This document shows, one piece after another, positions 41,623 to 50,521 of a stretch of DNA of 64,000 nucleotides. A program made the translations under genes and the position numbers. The stretch covers positions 2,743,501-2,807,500 of the forward strand of contig JADKIW010000001.1 in assembly GCA_016721115.1 (NCBI GenBank), in the 5' to 3' direction. Position 1 is the first letter of the stretch. Each line of letters begins with the position of its first letter. The stretch is from Candidatus Defluviilinea proxima (GTDB lineage Bacteria; Chloroflexota; Anaerolineae; Anaerolineales; Villigracilaceae). Below the pieces are notes generated by a model that did no database searches, was not told the DNA's origin, and saw nothing but the letters and a program-made list of their open reading frames with translations.

Positions 41623-42593
41623 TTTGTAATTGTATCTTTGAATCCATGCCCTGCGAGAAGTAAGCCGATCCCTCCGAGTAACAGATCGCGCCCGCGAATC
41701 AAGAACGTCACGCTGATCGCAGAAGCCGCCGCTACACCGAATGTGCCCAGCGCCACAACCTGACTTGCTTCGAGCGCACCCAATCCGCCGGGTAACGGCA
41801 CAAGAAATGCAAGCCAGCCTGCCGTCCATGCCGCGATGGTTTGAGAAAGCGAAAGGTCAATGTGCAAGAACGAAGTGATCAGAAAATATTCGCTCACCAT
41901 TCCCACTGCGGCAAGAATTGAAATTGCGGTGGCAGATAGTAGTGCTGAAAAATGTCTGCGACAGAATGTGCCAGCCATCCGTTCAGATGCGGCAACGAAA
42001 CGCACAAATCTGTTGTTCGATATTTTTCGCAAGATCGCGGAAAGGGGATAGATTCCGCGCATCATCAGGATGATATGAATGGGGGGCAGTAAAAACAGGA
42101 TGACAAGCCCGCTCAGACTCACGAGAGAACTGCTTCCGTTTCTGGAGATGAATCCTGCTTGAAAGATGGCTGTCATTCCCAGCGCCAGCAGAAAGAAATT
42201 GGCGAGAAACTCAAGAAGCTTATCCATCAGCACAGATGCGGTTGCACGTGTATAAGTGATACCGTATTTGCGTTGTAGATATAAAACCTGTAATGGTTCA
42301 CCACCCACTTGCGGACCCAGTGTGAAATAACTTACCCCGAACACGGCGAGTCGCACCGCGATCAATGGGAGATAGGAAATGGCTTTGCTCTCTGCTCGGA
42401 CAATGATCCACCAGCGCAAAGTAATGAGCGCGTAGATCAATACGTTGATGATAATTAGTGTGGCAATCTGCCAGAATTGTAGTTGCCTAAGTGTGTTCCA
42501 TATCTCGATAAGCGGCGCGTTACGCAGGGCAAAGTAAAGTAGAACGACTAGTATGATAGCGATGAGTGCGCGCCTAAGCGGTTTGTTATTCAC
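41619..42593 (-). CDS. Flippase-like (UPF0104/LPG synthase TM) membrane protein
   Basis: 324 residues from a GTG at 42593, overlapping the PlsC-like stop by 4 nt (GTGA). Eight or so membrane helices with the UPF0104 pattern: RWWIIVRAE, FGVSYFTLGPQVGGEPLQVLYL and LVPLPGGLGALEASQV. This family, including the MprF membrane domain and AglD-like proteins, moves or modifies lipid-linked compounds. Coupled to an acyltransferase and a dehydrogenase, it may flip a glycolipid. Confidence 0.85.
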   Translation of the reverse strand: MNNKPLRRALIAIILVVLLYFALRNAPLIEIWNTLRQLQFWQIATLIIINVLIYALITLRWWIIVRAESKAISYLPLIAVRLAVFGVSYFTLGPQVGGEPLQVLYLQRKYGITYTRATASVLMDKLLEFLANFFLLALGMTAIFQAGFISRNGSSSLVSLSGLVILFLLPPIHIILMMRGIYPLSAILRKISNNRFVRFVAASERMAGTFCRRHFSALLSATAISILAAVGMVSEYFLITSFLHIDLSLSQTIAAWTAGWLAFLVPLPGGLGALEASQVVALGTFGVAAASAISVTFLIRGRDLLLGGIGLLLAGHGFKDTITK

Positions 42594-43480
42594 AACGCAG
42601 ACATCCCGTCATCTTTAGGAGTTGTTTCGATCAATCTCTTCATTCTTTCGAGTACCACTTGATGAATGGCTTCCGCGTCTGTTGATCCAACTTCGTCCAG
42701 TGTAATGGGCTTCGCAAACTGCACGTGGACAGTTGTCGGCCTTGCATTGCGTGTGACCATGGCAAGCAATTGCAGGGCTGCGGCAAGTTTCTCGCGTTCA
42801 AAACGCGTGCGCTTGATATGAGTCAACCAGTGGTGTGCAGTTTTCTCCCAAACTACTCCGCTGACAAGAACGGGGACGATCTTAGTCTCCCGCGCAAAAC
42901 GGATAAAGACGCCAGCCGAGTCGGTCCAATTGCTGAGAGAGTCGAATGCGCCTGGGTATACGCTGGGATCGGGTTCGATCTTCCCAGCAGGAAAGGTGAG
43001 CGCCGCTCCGCCTTTTTTCAAATGACTGGAGATTTGTCGAACGGCGCGCATTCGTTCAGCATCTTCATCGCTAATGTAGGCGAGATTGCGAGTCACGTTT
43101 GTGAGTGAAACTAAAAACGGACGATGTAGTGCGATGATGTTGAGGTCGGGGCGGTTGATGGCGGCGAAGAGACTGATAGTATCTGCCATGCCAGGATGAT
43201 TGGATAGAAATAAGGCGGGTTCGTCTTGGGAAATATTTTCATGTCCATGCACGCGCACATCACGGACGTATAGTTTTCGCATGAGCGTTCGCGATGCTTC
43301 AGCGAGGTTTGCGTGCCCGACTGCGTTATCAAACTCCACCATTTGTTCTGCAAATTTTCGGGCGGGGTTGGCAAATAAGAAGCGCAGAGGAGTTGCCAGT
43401 AACGGATACTTCTCCCACCCGAAGGAGGAGACGAGATCGTCGAGGTTGATTTGGGTGAGAGTGTCGAGTTGGGATGGCAT
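42590..43480 (-). CDS. PlsC-like 1-acylglycerol-phosphate acyltransferase
   Basis: 296 residues. The acyltransferase motif I is SNHPGMADTISL (HX4D), and motif III is TFPAGKIEPDPS (with Pro and Gly conserved). The N-terminal roughly 80 residues are extra compared with minimal PlsC. It probably acylates a lysophosphatidate or a related lipid at the membrane. It heads the coupled group flippase-dehydrogenase-membrane protein-ComB. Confidence 0.85.
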   Translation of the reverse strand: MPSQLDTLTQINLDDLVSSFGWEKYPLLATPLRFLFANPARKFAEQMVEFDNAVGHANLAEASRTLMRKLYVRDVRVHGHENISQDEPALFLSNHPGMADTISLFAAINRPDLNIIALHRPFLVSLTNVTRNLAYISDEDAERMRAVRQISSHLKKGGAALTFPAGKIEPDPSVYPGAFDSLSNWTDSAGVFIRFARETKIVPVLVSGVVWEKTAHHWLTHIKRTRFEREKLAAALQLLAMVTRNARPTTVHVQFAKPITLDEVGSTDAEAIHQVVLERMKRLIETTPKDDGMSAL

Positions 43481-43514
43481 TGGGAAGGATGAATAGCGGA
43501 AAAGATAAAACGGA

Positions 43515-43820
43515 TTATTCAGGTTCCATTGTGAATTTCAATGGGTAGCCTGCGTTGTTTGCTTCAAAATGCGCTTTGGCGATCCGTTTTTCTGCTTCAG
43601 ACTTGGCGAGCGTTTGTACATAGGCGGTGCCGTAGTAATGTGCCATGAACATGATATCTGCGGCTTTGTCATTCGACAAGTAGAAATGATTCTTCAGGAC
43701 ATGGACCACAAAATCCATGGGCGTGACGTGGTCATTATGGATGATGACCTTGTAGAACGGTTCGAGCTCCGTCTCAGTTTCTTCGATGATCTCGATTTCA
43801 GGGATAGGATGGGATGGCAT
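43515..43820 (-). CDS. clpS: ATP-dependent Clp protease adaptor
   Basis: 101 residues matching ClpS: FYKVIIHNDHVTPMDFVVHV (with the N-degron pocket Asn-Asp and Met/Phe) and ADIMFMAHYYGTAYVQTLAKSEAE. ClpS binds ClpA or ClpC and delivers N-end-rule substrates. The acidic N-terminal 20 residues are flexible as usual. It is the gene upstream of plsC on the minus strand, 34 nt away, probably an independent unit. Confidence 0.93.
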   Translation of the reverse strand: MPSHPIPEIEIIEETETELEPFYKVIIHNDHVTPMDFVVHVLKNHFYLSNDKAADIMFMAHYYGTAYVQTLAKSEAEKRIAKAHFEANNAGYPLKFTMEPE

Positions 43821-43837
43821 TTTTAACTACAATGATT

Positions 43838-44662
43838 TTATTTGTTCCACGCGCTGGAAAGCTGAGCCATTTCCTTTTCGGTGAGTTCGATATCTGCCGC
43901 TTCAAAGTTCTCTTTGATGTGCTGTGGGTTGAATGACATGGGAATCGTGATAACGCGTGGTTGCATGACGAGCCACGTCAATGCGATCTGGTAAGGTGTG
44001 GCAGAATGCGTTTTGGCGACCGCTCCCAAAACCTTGTTGGTATTCATGCTTCGGAATTTGATGGGGGAATAGGCTGTCACTGTGATGTTGTTTTGTTGAC
44101 AATATTCAAGTACACCGTTATCCACGTAGGTTTTATCTGGCAGGCTGTAAGGGACTTGGTTGGTGATAAGCGGGGTTTCGGAAAGTGAATGTGCCTGCTT
44201 GAGAAGTTTGAGCTTGAAGTTGCTGACACCCAGATGTTTGACCTTGCCATCGCGGACGAGTTTATTCAACGCACGGAATGTCTCTTCGTAGTCTACACCT
44301 TTGCCGGGCCAGTGGATGAGGTACAGGTCGATATAGTCCATGTTGAGGCGGCGCAGAGAGTTTTCGCACGAATGGAGCACATTGTCATAGGAAAGATGTT
44401 CGGGAGAAACTTTGGTGGTGATGAAGACATCTTCACGTTTGGTGTTTGTCTCACGAATGGCGCGCCCGAGCAGTTCTTCTGCATGACCTGCGGCGTAATA
44501 CTCTGCTGTGTCGAAGTGGGTGTAGCCAGTTTCTAATGCAGAGAGGAGAGCGGTCATCGAAGCAGAATCAAGTTGCGGGTCGGCAAAAGAGCCGCCGCCG
44601 AGGCTCCATGTGCCGTATCCGATTTTGGGGAGAGTCAGAGTGGGGATAGTTTCGTATTTCAT
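43838..44662 (-). CDS. Aldo/keto reductase
   Basis: 274 residues from the ATG at 44662 (a TTG at 44677 adds five). The AKR tetrad is visible: Asp and Tyr in HFDTAEYYAAG, Lys in DVFITTKVS, His in LYLIHWPGKG. Other typical features are LGVSNFKLKLL and a C-terminal IPMSFNPQHIKENFEA. It reduces carbonyls with NADPH. Substrate unknown. Convergent spacing to clpS is 17 nt on the same strand. Confidence 0.93.
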   Translation of the reverse strand: MKYETIPTLTLPKIGYGTWSLGGGSFADPQLDSASMTALLSALETGYTHFDTAEYYAAGHAEELLGRAIRETNTKREDVFITTKVSPEHLSYDNVLHSCENSLRRLNMDYIDLYLIHWPGKGVDYEETFRALNKLVRDGKVKHLGVSNFKLKLLKQAHSLSETPLITNQVPYSLPDKTYVDNGVLEYCQQNNITVTAYSPIKFRSMNTNKVLGAVAKTHSATPYQIALTWLVMQPRVITIPMSFNPQHIKENFEAADIELTEKEMAQLSSAWNK

Positions 44663-44715
44663 ATCCCAATTGTACACAAGAAAGCCCCACGGTTTGTATA
44701 TCCATAATTATCCAT

Positions 44716-44750
44716 TCATAACCCTGCATCCTTTATACATAAATTCTGCA
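44716..44750 (+). promoter_or_regulatory. Conserved 35-nt upstream element, copy 1
   Basis: TCATAACCCTGC ... AAATTCTGCA, 47 nt before the GTG at 44798. It aligns without gaps to 46399-46433 (28 of 35 identical). Candidate operator, see findings. Confidence 0.55.
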
Positions 44751-44797
44751 AAAGTTCTACACATTGGTTTGTTATCTTGCAAGCCAAATGGTGAACT

Positions 44798-46375
44798 GTG
44801 AAAAAACATTATTTCCTGATTCTGCTTGTTTGTCTAAATCTGATTGTTGGCTTGTTTGTTCTGCCATCATTTGGCGAGAGTGTTGATGAACTCTCGCAAC
44901 ATATGTATGCTGAGAGAACAATTCAAGCTGTAGACTCCCTGATTTGTACCGGTACTTGGTCTGACTATTTTATAGAAGAAGAGCCCAAACAGGGTAGCCA
45001 TGGACCGGCATTTATCACTATGGTTCTCTTATTAAGAAATTTCATCCTTCCAGAAGGAAGCATAGTACAAAAACTTCAGTTTAGCCATTTTCTTTATTTT
45101 GTAGTATTTCAGATAGGGATTGGTTCGTTTTATTTCCTGGCGCGACGCTGGATGAGTGATGCATCTGCTTTTGGTGCCACACTTCTTTTCAATACACAAC
45201 CTCTTTTGATTGGTCATGCGTTTATGAATCCGAAGGATGTTGTTTTCATGTCCTTATTGATTACTAGCGCCATGCTTGGGCTGTGGATGGTGGATCGCAG
45301 CGATAAGGTAACAATCCCAGCCCATGGCAACTCAATAGGAAGCATTATTCGAAAATTTTTCAAACGATCACTTTCTTTTGATGTTTGGCTTGCTGGGTTT
45401 GTATTAGGTTTTGCAAGCGCCATTCGTCTTATTGCACCATTGATAGGTATAGTGATCCTTGTTTACATCTTAGTATCTAAAAAGTGGTATGTATGGCCAC
45501 GTTTTATGGCTTATGGGTTGATTGCTTTTGGCTTCATGGTCATCCTTTGGCCTTATTTATGGCCAGATCCTTTTGAGCGCTTGATCGCGTCTGTTAGTTA
45601 TAGTGTTACGTATCCTGGCACACATTTAACCTTGTTTAGAGGTGTACTATATGATGCAAATGAAATACCACCATCCTACTTACCGGTGTTGCTTGCCATA
45701 CAATTGACTGAACCTGTATTACTCTTGATGATTGTGGGTGCTATTTCTTTTTACAAAAAATTTAGGTGCGACCTTGTTGGCCTGACCCTGGTCTGGTTTG
45801 TGCTGCCGGTAGCTACGATGATCCTGATGCGCGTGAACCTCTATAATAATTATCGTCAGGTGTTTTTCCTGCTTCCACCACTTTTTCTCATCGCTGGCTT
45901 TGGGTTGAATTGGATTTTCTCACGTCTGCAACGTAGGTCTATTCGCTTTGTGATCATGTGTGTTTTACTGTTACCCGGACTGTATGCCATTATTGCCCTA
46001 CACCCATATCAGTATATTTACTATAACCAACTGGTTGGCGGAGTCAGCGGGGCATTTCGGGAATTTGAGCTTGATTACTGGAATCTGGCTTTCATGGAGG
46101 CTCAGACATACATTAACCGTGTCGCCGACCAAGATGCAAATGTATTCGTTAGCGATTCAAAACCCACTGCACAGACATTCGCTCGTCCTGATTTGGTTTT
46201 CAATGCTTTTGGTTTGCGTATGAAGAACATAGATAAATATGACTATATTATCGTAAGCACCGCTAAAAACGTCGATATGAAGTTTGCTAATTACCCAACA
46301 GTATTTATGGTAGAGCGAGATGGGGTGCCATTGGCCTATGTTAAGATGGTCTACATCGGGGAAGATCAAGAATAA
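44798..46375 (+). CDS. Multi-pass membrane protein, probable GT-C glycosyltransferase
   Basis: 525 residues starting from a GTG. About ten membrane helices. The first loop after helix 1 carries acidic ESVDELSQHMYAERTI, and a second region QGSHGPAFITMVLL is typical of the PMT/ArnT-like GT-C fold. LFNTQPLLIGHAFMNPKDVVFM follows. It would use a polyprenyl-linked sugar to modify a lipid or protein outside the membrane. A 35-nt element upstream is shared with the macA-like operon, so both may be co-regulated. Substrates unknown. Confidence 0.7.
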   Translation: MKKHYFLILLVCLNLIVGLFVLPSFGESVDELSQHMYAERTIQAVDSLICTGTWSDYFIEEEPKQGSHGPAFITMVLLLRNFILPEGSIVQKLQFSHFLYFVVFQIGIGSFYFLARRWMSDASAFGATLLFNTQPLLIGHAFMNPKDVVFMSLLITSAMLGLWMVDRSDKVTIPAHGNSIGSIIRKFFKRSLSFDVWLAGFVLGFASAIRLIAPLIGIVILVYILVSKKWYVWPRFMAYGLIAFGFMVILWPYLWPDPFERLIASVSYSVTYPGTHLTLFRGVLYDANEIPPSYLPVLLAIQLTEPVLLLMIVGAISFYKKFRCDLVGLTLVWFVLPVATMILMRVNLYNNYRQVFFLLPPLFLIAGFGLNWIFSRLQRRSIRFVIMCVLLLPGLYAIIALHPYQYIYYNQLVGGVSGAFREFELDYWNLAFMEAQTYINRVADQDANVFVSDSKPTAQTFARPDLVFNAFGLRMKNIDKYDYIIVSTAKNVDMKFANYPTVFMVERDGVPLAYVKMVYIGEDQE

Positions 46376-46398
46376 GTTGCATTTCAGTAAGTGGTTAT

Positions 46399-46433
46399 TC
46401 ACAACCCTGCCTTTTTTCTGCACAAATTCTGCA
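46399..46433 (+). promoter_or_regulatory. Conserved 35-nt upstream element, copy 2
   Basis: TCACAACCCTGC ... AAATTCTGCA, 45 nt before the macA-like ATG. A TATGAT -10 candidate lies at 46445-46450, so the element would cover the -35 position, as for an activator. Confidence 0.6.
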
Positions 46434-46478
46434 TATTTGACCAATATGATAGGGGAAATTCAATAAGGAGATATGAAT

Positions 46479-47789
46479 ATGTTTAAAAATAAAAAAATTA
46501 GAAATTGGATCATCGCCATTGTGGCAATTGCTATAGTTGCTTTTGTGGCGGTACAAATGATCTTGCCCGCGAGTGCCAGTACATCAACTGCCGCACAGAA
46601 AGAAAAGGTGATCGCCATTGATGTGGCAGAGACCATTGAAGCATCAGGCACCTTGGATGCCCAACCGTTTGCCAGCCTGGCGTGGAAAACGAGCGGCATT
46701 GTTGAGAAGGTTAACGTTCAGCCCGGGGATATGGTGAAGGCTGGTGATGTTTTGTTGGCGTTACAACCAGCGAGTACTTCTTCGAACATTGTAGCCGCGC
46801 AGGCAGACTTGGTGAATGCACAGCAGGAACTTGATGACTTGTTAAATTCAGGCACGTCTTTAGCGCAAGCCGCCATTGACCTGAAGGATGCCCAGGAAGC
46901 GTATACAAAAGCTGATAATTATCTTCGATATTTGCAGACATCTGAAAGCGTTCCGCAAACCATTTACGAAAGCAAGCTTGTGAGCACGAATCGTAATGGC
47001 TGGCAATATGAGTACGATCTCCAGAATTACCGTGGTCCCGCTCCAGAAGATTGGATCTTGGATGCTAAAAATGACCTCGCTTTGAAAAAGGCTGAATTGG
47101 ATGATGCACAACGCAACTATGACAGTCTTTTGGCGGGCGAAGATTCTGCAGATGTGATCGCGGCAAAAGCCAACGTGGAAGCGGCGCAGGTGACTGTAAG
47201 CTCCTTGTATATCACTGCACCATTCGATGGAAAGGTGCTTGCAGTAAAGGATGTGGTCGGTGATTTGGTGGATGCGAATGCGGTCTCTGTGTATGTCGCA
47301 GATATGAATCGGCTTTACGTAGATGCGCAGGTGGATGAATCAGATGTGGCAAAGGTCAAGATGGGGCAACAGGTTGATGTCACGTTGGATGCGTTAGCAG
47401 GAGTTACGCTCACTGGTACCGTGACGGCGATCAATCCTGTTGGTGAGGAAGTTTCTGGTTTAGTAAAGTATTCCGTCCACATTGACCTTGATAAAGTGAC
47501 AGATCAGGATTTTATCCCGTTGGGGACGACTGCGAATGTGACGATCCATGTAATGGATGCTACCGCTTCGTTGACTGTTCCGATCACGACCATTCAGAAT
47601 GATGCTAAAGGCGAATTTGTGCTGGTCGCGCAACGTGACGGTTCCACGAAGCGCGTGGATGTGGTCACTGGTGCGATCGTGGGCGATAAAGTTGTGGTGA
47701 CGGGTGACTTACGTGAAGGTGATGTTATTCAAGTGAACGATGGTAGTAGCTTCAATGCGCCCAACCCATTTGGCGGAGGTACTCAATGA
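46479..47789 (+). CDS. MacA/HlyD-like periplasmic adaptor
   Basis: 436 residues from the ATG at 46479; AAGGAG is 8 nt upstream (an ATG at 46473 is too close). One N-terminal membrane helix (WIIAIVAIAIVAFVAVQMIL), a biotinyl-lipoyl half (VEKVNVQPGDMVKAGDVLL), a long coiled coil (about residues 100-230), then the second lipoyl half and beta-barrel domain (SSLYITAPFDGKVLAV). It links the ABC exporter to the outside. It overlaps the ATPase gene by 4 nt. Confidence 0.9.
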   Translation: MFKNKKIRNWIIAIVAIAIVAFVAVQMILPASASTSTAAQKEKVIAIDVAETIEASGTLDAQPFASLAWKTSGIVEKVNVQPGDMVKAGDVLLALQPASTSSNIVAAQADLVNAQQELDDLLNSGTSLAQAAIDLKDAQEAYTKADNYLRYLQTSESVPQTIYESKLVSTNRNGWQYEYDLQNYRGPAPEDWILDAKNDLALKKAELDDAQRNYDSLLAGEDSADVIAAKANVEAAQVTVSSLYITAPFDGKVLAVKDVVGDLVDANAVSVYVADMNRLYVDAQVDESDVAKVKMGQQVDVTLDALAGVTLTGTVTAINPVGEEVSGLVKYSVHIDLDKVTDQDFIPLGTTANVTIHVMDATASLTVPITTIQNDAKGEFVLVAQRDGSTKRVDVVTGAIVGDKVVVTGDLREGDVIQVNDGSSFNAPNPFGGGTQ

Positions 47790-48508
47790 TTCGCGCGGAA
47801 GAATTGACGAAGGTGTATCAGATGGGTGAAACGGAAGTACGTGCTCTCGATGGAGCGAGTTTCACCATCGAAAAAGGGGAGATGGTTGCCATCATGGGGC
47901 CATCTGGCTCAGGCAAGAGTACGTTGATGTCCATTATTGGTTGTCTTGATGTGCCTACCAGTGGAAGATATACATTGGATAGTGTCGCAGTCGAAAATGT
48001 AGGCGAAACGGAGCTCGCTGAGATCCGTGGACGTAAGATCGGGTTTGTGTTCCAACAATTTAATTTATTGTCGCGTACAAGTGCGCTTGAAAATGTAATG
48101 TTGCCATTGACATACGCTGGTGTTTCAGGAAAAGAGCGGAACACGCGTGCAATGAAAGCCTTGGAACGTGTCGGTCTTGGAGGGCGAACCCAACATGCCC
48201 CTAATGAACTCTCAGGAGGTCAGCAACAACGTGTGGCGATAGCACGTGCATTAGTCAATGAGCCAGCCATTATTCTGGCTGATGAACCGACAGGTGCGTT
48301 GGATAGCAAAACAGGTGTCGAGATCATGGACCTATTTCAGAGTCTTTACAGGGATAGTGGCCAGACTGTGATCTTGGTAACCCATGATGCGTATGTAGCT
48401 CGTCACACCAATCGAATCATAAAAATTTCGGACGGGCGTATTGTTTCGGATGAAGTGAACCACAATCCGATCAAGGCAGGCGCACCACGGCCTGAGGAAG
48501 TGTTGTAG
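47786..48508 (+). CDS. MacB/LolD-type ABC transporter ATPase
   Basis: 240 residues with all ATPase motifs: Walker A GPSGSGKST, Q-loop FQQFNLL, signature LSGGQQQR, Walker B IILADEPTG and switch His in VTHD. It is the MacB/LolD class that works with a 4-helix FtsX permease. Coupled to the adaptor (ATGA) and followed by the permease after 10 nt. A long C-terminal tail (IVSDEVNHNPIKAG) is unremarkable. Confidence 0.95.
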   Translation: MIRAEELTKVYQMGETEVRALDGASFTIEKGEMVAIMGPSGSGKSTLMSIIGCLDVPTSGRYTLDSVAVENVGETELAEIRGRKIGFVFQQFNLLSRTSALENVMLPLTYAGVSGKERNTRAMKALERVGLGGRTQHAPNELSGGQQQRVAIARALVNEPAIILADEPTGALDSKTGVEIMDLFQSLYRDSGQTVILVTHDAYVARHTNRIIKISDGRIVSDEVNHNPIKAGAPRPEEVL

Positions 48509-48518
48509 GAGTTTAACT

Positions 48519-49763
48519 ATGTTGTTTTCAGAGAATTTCAAGATTGCGCTGCGTGCATTGCGCGCTAATAAGATGCGATCAGTGCTTACAATGCTGGGTA
48601 TTGTGATCGGTGTGGCAACGGTGGTGGCACTACTTTCCATTGGACAAGGAGCTACAGCCAGTATTACGAGTTCCATTCAGAACAATGGCTCAAACCTGTT
48701 GACCATTTCCCCTGGGCGCCAGCAAGGTGGTGGAGCCGGGTTGGGACAATCGCGACAGACGAGTTATCTGTATTACTCGGATTATCAGTTGATTCAGCGC
48801 TCGTTAACAGAAAACATCAGTGCCCTTGCGCCGAGTTACCAGTCCTCATATACAGTGAAGTATGGTTCTGAGAGTTTCAGCGTGAATGTGAGTGGTGTTG
48901 TGGAAGATCACCAGGAAGCGAATTCCTACGAAGTGGCACAGGGGCGCTTCATCACGGACGGTGATAACAAGTCGCAGTCATTGGTGGCTGTGTTGGGTTC
49001 AGAGACAGCGACAGACTTGTTTGGTGGGCTGGCGCCTATCGGTAAGACGATCTCTATCAATGGCGTGAAGTTTGATGTGGTCGGTGTGTTGGAATCTAAG
49101 GGATCATCGGGACTTGGTGGCTCTGCTGATGATGTGATTTTCATTCCGTTAGATACAGGCTATAACAAATTATTTGGTGCTACTGCCACATACAACGATA
49201 AGAAGATCGTTAATCGGATTTCAGTCTCTGTTACAACCACCGAAGCCATGGATACGGTCTCGGCTCAGATCGAATTCCTGCTTCGCCGTGCACATAAACT
49301 TGCCTCGACCGACCAGCTGGACTTCAATGTGTTGAGTCAATCTGACTTGTTGAGTACGCTAACTTCTGTGACGCAGATCCTCACAACTTTCCTCGGTGCC
49401 ATCGCTGGGATTTCCCTTCTGGTGGGTGGTATCGGCATCATGAACATTATGCTGGTCTCGGTTACAGAGCGAACGAAAGAGATCGGTTTGCGTAAGGCAG
49501 TTGGTGCGACGAAGAATCAGATACTCACGCAATTTCTCATTGAGACAATGACTCTTAGCGTGTTAGGCGGTCTCATTGGTATTTTGCTGGGCGTGGGAAT
49601 CGCCTTGGTCTTTTCCGCGACCGGTTTGATCGCCTCTGTCATCACAGTCAATTCGATCCTGCTGGCTTTCTTCTTCGCCTTGCTGATCGGTGTGTTCTTC
49701 GGACTGTATCCTGCATTCCGCGCGGCAAACCTGCATCCGATGGTTGCGTTGCGATACGAGTAA
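48519..49763 (+). CDS. MacB-like FtsX-domain permease
   Basis: 414 residues. Four membrane helices: one N-terminal (after NKMRSVLTMLGIVIGVATVV), then three C-terminal in the FtsX domain (GIGIMNIMLVSVTERTKEIG). Between them is the extracytoplasmic MacB_PCD domain (about residues 60-270). With the adaptor and ATPase it forms a tripartite-like exporter of peptides, antibiotics or lipids. The downstream two-component system probably controls it. Confidence 0.93.
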   Translation: MLFSENFKIALRALRANKMRSVLTMLGIVIGVATVVALLSIGQGATASITSSIQNNGSNLLTISPGRQQGGGAGLGQSRQTSYLYYSDYQLIQRSLTENISALAPSYQSSYTVKYGSESFSVNVSGVVEDHQEANSYEVAQGRFITDGDNKSQSLVAVLGSETATDLFGGLAPIGKTISINGVKFDVVGVLESKGSSGLGGSADDVIFIPLDTGYNKLFGATATYNDKKIVNRISVSVTTTEAMDTVSAQIEFLLRRAHKLASTDQLDFNVLSQSDLLSTLTSVTQILTTFLGAIAGISLLVGGIGIMNIMLVSVTERTKEIGLRKAVGATKNQILTQFLIETMTLSVLGGLIGILLGVGIALVFSATGLIASVITVNSILLAFFFALLIGVFFGLYPAFRAANLHPMVALRYE

Positions 49764-49771
49764 AGAAAATT

Positions 49772-49847
49772 GACCACGAAGGTTTTAAAGCCTTAAGGCA
49801 AAATGATTTTCCCCCTTTGTGTACTTCGTGTCCTTTGTGGTAAAAAG
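49772..49847. repeat. ACCACGAAGG-family inverted repeat, copy 2
   Basis: GACCACGAAGG at the left and CTTTGTGTACTTCGTGTCC...GTGGT at the right. It separates the permease from the response regulator and resembles 29756-29826. Confidence 0.8.
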
Positions 49848-49852
49848 GTCTT

Positions 49853-50521
49853 ATGCCGAAGAAAATCCTGCTTGTAGATGATGAGCCAGAGATCCTTGAG
49901 ATCTGTCGTGATTATCTTAAGGCTTCCAACTATGATGTTGTCACAGCGAAAGACGGCGCGCAGGGACTATCGTCTGCGCGCCGTGAAAAGCCTGACCTGA
50001 TCGTGCTCGACTTGATGATGCCTGAGATGGATGGTCTTGATCTATGCCGTACTATTCGGCGCGAAAGCAATGTGCCCATTATCATGCTTACTGCTCGTGT
50101 CGAGGAGACTGACAAACTCATTGGTCTTGAACTTGGTGCTGACGATTACATGACCAAGCCGTTTAGTCCACGAGAATTGGTGGCACGTGTTAAGGTCGTG
50201 TTACGACGCGTTAGCGGCGACTCGGCGGCGGAAGTGATCAGAGTGGGAAATGTTTCGTTGGACAGAACCCAGTATGAAGTCCAGATTGGGAATCGTGTGA
50301 TTACATTGACCCCTACAGAGTTCGAAATTATGGCAACCCTCATGAGTCAGCCAAGTCGCATTTTTTCCCGTAATCAATTGTTGAACGCCGCGCATGGCGT
50401 TGCGTTTGAAAGTTATGAGCGCGCCATCGATTCTCACATCCGCAACCTGCGCCGAAAGCTTGAACCCGACGAATTGATCTTCACTGTGCATGGTGTGGGT
50501 TATAAATTTGAGGCTAAATGA
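49853..50521 (+). CDS. OmpR-family response regulator
   Basis: 222 residues. A receiver domain with phospho-acceptor Asp in DLIVLDLMMPEMDGLD (about residue 53), Thr in MLTARVEET and Lys in MTKPF. A winged-helix DNA-binding domain follows (TLTPTEFEIMATLM ... YERAIDSHIRNLRRKL). It overlaps the kinase gene by 4 nt. Direct-repeat sites are expected for this class; the 35-nt elements at 44716 and 46399 are candidates. Confidence 0.95.
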   Translation: MPKKILLVDDEPEILEICRDYLKASNYDVVTAKDGAQGLSSARREKPDLIVLDLMMPEMDGLDLCRTIRRESNVPIIMLTARVEETDKLIGLELGADDYMTKPFSPRELVARVKVVLRRVSGDSAAEVIRVGNVSLDRTQYEVQIGNRVITLTPTEFEIMATLMSQPSRIFSRNQLLNAAHGVAFESYERAIDSHIRNLRRKLEPDELIFTVHGVGYKFEAK

